Source: Propionivibrio sp. (GTDB lineage: Bacteria; Pseudomonadota; Gammaproteobacteria; Burkholderiales; Rhodocyclaceae). From it: 5,960 bases of DNA. The DNA is taken from positions 1 through 5,960 of the forward strand of contig JAGNOM010000188.1 of NCBI GenBank assembly GCA_017990155.1, in the 5' to 3' direction. Each line of letters begins with the position of its first letter. Within the stretch, counting starts at the first letter, position 1. The notes beneath the pieces are model-generated. The model worked only from the letters and a program-made list of their open reading frames with translations. It was not told the DNA's origin and did not search any database. Shown here piece after piece: positions 4,779-5,960 of this stretch. The translations under genes were made by a program, and so were the position numbers.

Positions 4779-5960
4779 CTAATCCGTAAGCGCGCGAACT
4801 TTCACCATCTTCCCTTTGACCTTGCCGTGCGCAAGTTTGTGAACTGCTTCGTTCGCGATCTCGCGTGTGACGGCGACGTAGGTGCTCTGGTCGGTGACGG
4901 TGATCTTGCCGATCTGTTCGCGCGTAAACCTCGGGGTGCCGGCCGCTTCGGCGGTGAGGGCGCCGAGTACGTCGCCGGGGCGGATCTTTTCCTTGCGCCC
5001 GCCAAGAATCTGCAGCGTGACCATCGGCGGCACCAGCGGCTCGTCGTTTCCGCTTTGCAGCGAGCCGAGGCCGTGCCACTCCGCTTCGTTGCCGGTCATC
5101 TGCTCGATGGCGGCGACGCGGCGGCGATCGGCCGGGCTGCACAGGCTGAGCGCCCAGCCGTCCTCGTCGGCGCGGCCGGTGCGGCCGATGCGGTGGACGT
5201 AGATCTCGGGATCGGGCGTCATGTCGACGTTGATGACCGCTTCAAGACGTGAAATATCCAGCCCGCGCGCGGCAACGTCGGTGGCGACGAGCACGGAGCA
5301 ACTGCGGTTGGCGAACTGGATCAACACCTGGTCGCGTTCGCGCTGTTCGAGATCGCCGTGCAACGTCAGCGCGTGGAATCCCTGTGCATGCAGCACATCG
5401 AGCAACTCGCGGCATCGCTGCTTGGTGTTGCAGAACGCGAGCGTGCTGACCGGGCGGTAATGCTTGAGCAGGATGCCGACGGCTTCCAGGCGCTCGTCGT
5501 GCTTGATCTCGTAGAAGCGCTGGCGAATCTTGGTGTCCTCGTGCTGTTCAAGCAGCTTGATCTCCTGCGGCTTGCGCAGGAACTGGCTGGCCAGTCGCAC
5601 GATGCCTTCCGGAAAGGTTGCCGAAAAGAGCATCGTCTGGCGTCCATCCGGGCATTGCTTGGCAACGTAGGCGATGTCGTCGTAGAAGCCCATGTCGAGC
5701 ATGCGATCGGCCTCGTCGAGCACCAGCGTATTGAGTGCGTCGAGTTGCAGGCTGCCGCGTTCGAGGTGGTCCATGATGCGTCCCGGCGTGCCGACGACGA
5801 TGTGCGCGCCGTGCTCCAGGCTGTCGCGCTGCGGGCGCAGGGTTGTGCCGCCGCAAAGCGTGAGGATCTTGATATTGGCTTCGGAACGGGCCAGGCGACG
5901 GATTTCCTGCGTCACCTGGTCGGCCAGTTCGCGCGTTGGGCACAGCACCATCGCCTGCAC
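4779..5960 (-). CDS. dbpA: DEAD-box ATP-dependent RNA helicase DbpA (N-terminus cut by window edge)
   Basis: DbpA-type helicases are ATP-dependent and recognise a hairpin in 23S rRNA during 50S assembly. The 393 visible residues hold motif Ia PTREL (8-12), GG (37-38), TPGR (58-61), DEAD (82-85), SAT (113-115), FCNT (176-179), HGDLEQRERD (201-210), ATDVAARGLD (226-235) and HRIGRTGR (256-263). The C-terminal RRM-like RNA-binding domain (about 313-390) has GGRKEKIRPGDVLGAL (320-335), the mark that separates DbpA from other DEAD-box proteins. The Q motif and Walker A motif are absent only because the window ends: about 70 residues lie beyond 5960, and the Met at the edge is internal. The gene ends with TAG at 4781-4779. 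It is noticeably richer in GC than the downstream operon and has its own long gap before tRNA-Val, so it is probably a separate transcription unit. Confidence 0.96.
   Translation of the reverse strand: MQAMVLCPTRELADQVTQEIRRLARSEANIKILTLCGGTTLRPQRDSLEHGAHIVVGTPGRIMDHLERGSLQLDALNTLVLDEADRMLDMGFYDDIAYVAKQCPDGRQTMLFSATFPEGIVRLASQFLRKPQEIKLLEQHEDTKIRQRFYEIKHDERLEAVGILLKHYRPVSTLAFCNTKQRCRELLDVLHAQGFHALTLHGDLEQRERDQVLIQFANRSCSVLVATDVAARGLDISRLEAVINVDMTPDPEIYVHRIGRTGRADEDGWALSLCSPADRRRVAAIEQMTGNEAEWHGLGSLQSGNDEPLVPPMVTLQILGGRKEKIRPGDVLGALTAEAAGTPRFTREQIGKITVTDQSTYVAVTREIANEAVHKLAHGKVKGKMVKVRALTD

Noticed and set aside
4569..5252. 227-codon plus-strand open frame antisense to the dbpA 3' end
   Set aside because: It is a mirror frame in GC-rich coding DNA, starts inside the tRNA promoter region, and shows no recognisable domain or ribosome-binding site.
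5958..5960. Met codon at the window edge as the dbpA start
   Set aside because: A helicase starting here would lack the Q motif and Walker A motif; the codon is internal and the gene continues beyond the window.

Overview
The window is a conserved translation-gene cluster, almost certainly from a betaproteobacterium. All genes lie on the minus strand, so transcription runs from high to low coordinates. The assignment rests on the order tRNA-Val, thrS, infC, rpmI, rplT, pheS, pheT and on protein features such as the two pheS insertions, an IF3 starting at AUC, and MPVITLPDGSQ opening ThrS. No genus can be named from this much sequence.

Layout in transcription order. (1) 5960-4779: the C-terminal six-sevenths of a DbpA-type DEAD-box RNA helicase, cut at its N-terminus by the window edge. 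(2) 4778-4550: a 229-base gap with no credible gene. It holds a sigma-70 promoter with consensus hexamers (TTGACA, 16 bp, TATAAT) and a GC-rich discriminator, the form expected for a stable-RNA promoter. (3) 4549-4473: tRNA-Val with anticodon GAC and an encoded CCA. (4) 4466-4441: a terminator-like hairpin just before thrS. (5) 4422-2506: threonyl-tRNA synthetase. (6) 2479-1958: initiation factor IF3, best read as starting at an AUC codon. (7) 1874-1677 and 1665-1306: ribosomal proteins L35 and L20, closely coupled. (8) 1292-1263: a strong intrinsic terminator or attenuator. (9) 1241-195: phenylalanyl-tRNA synthetase alpha. (10) 169 to the window edge: the first 56 codons of the beta subunit.

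The genes work together in translation: charging Thr and Phe tRNAs, supplying tRNA-Val, controlling start-codon selection (IF3), building the 50S subunit (L20, L35) and, through DbpA, maturing 23S rRNA. The layout suggests transcription from the tRNA promoter through two hairpins that could set how much thrS and pheST message is made. IF3 has the non-canonical start that underlies autoregulation in E. coli.

I found no mobile element, CRISPR array, phage gene, toxin-antitoxin pair or unknown protein family. The points of interest are regulatory: the AUC start, the two hairpins inside the operon, the consensus promoter, the infC-rpmI leader, and a base-composition step between dbpA and the operon. 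I see no evidence of a previously undescribed system.
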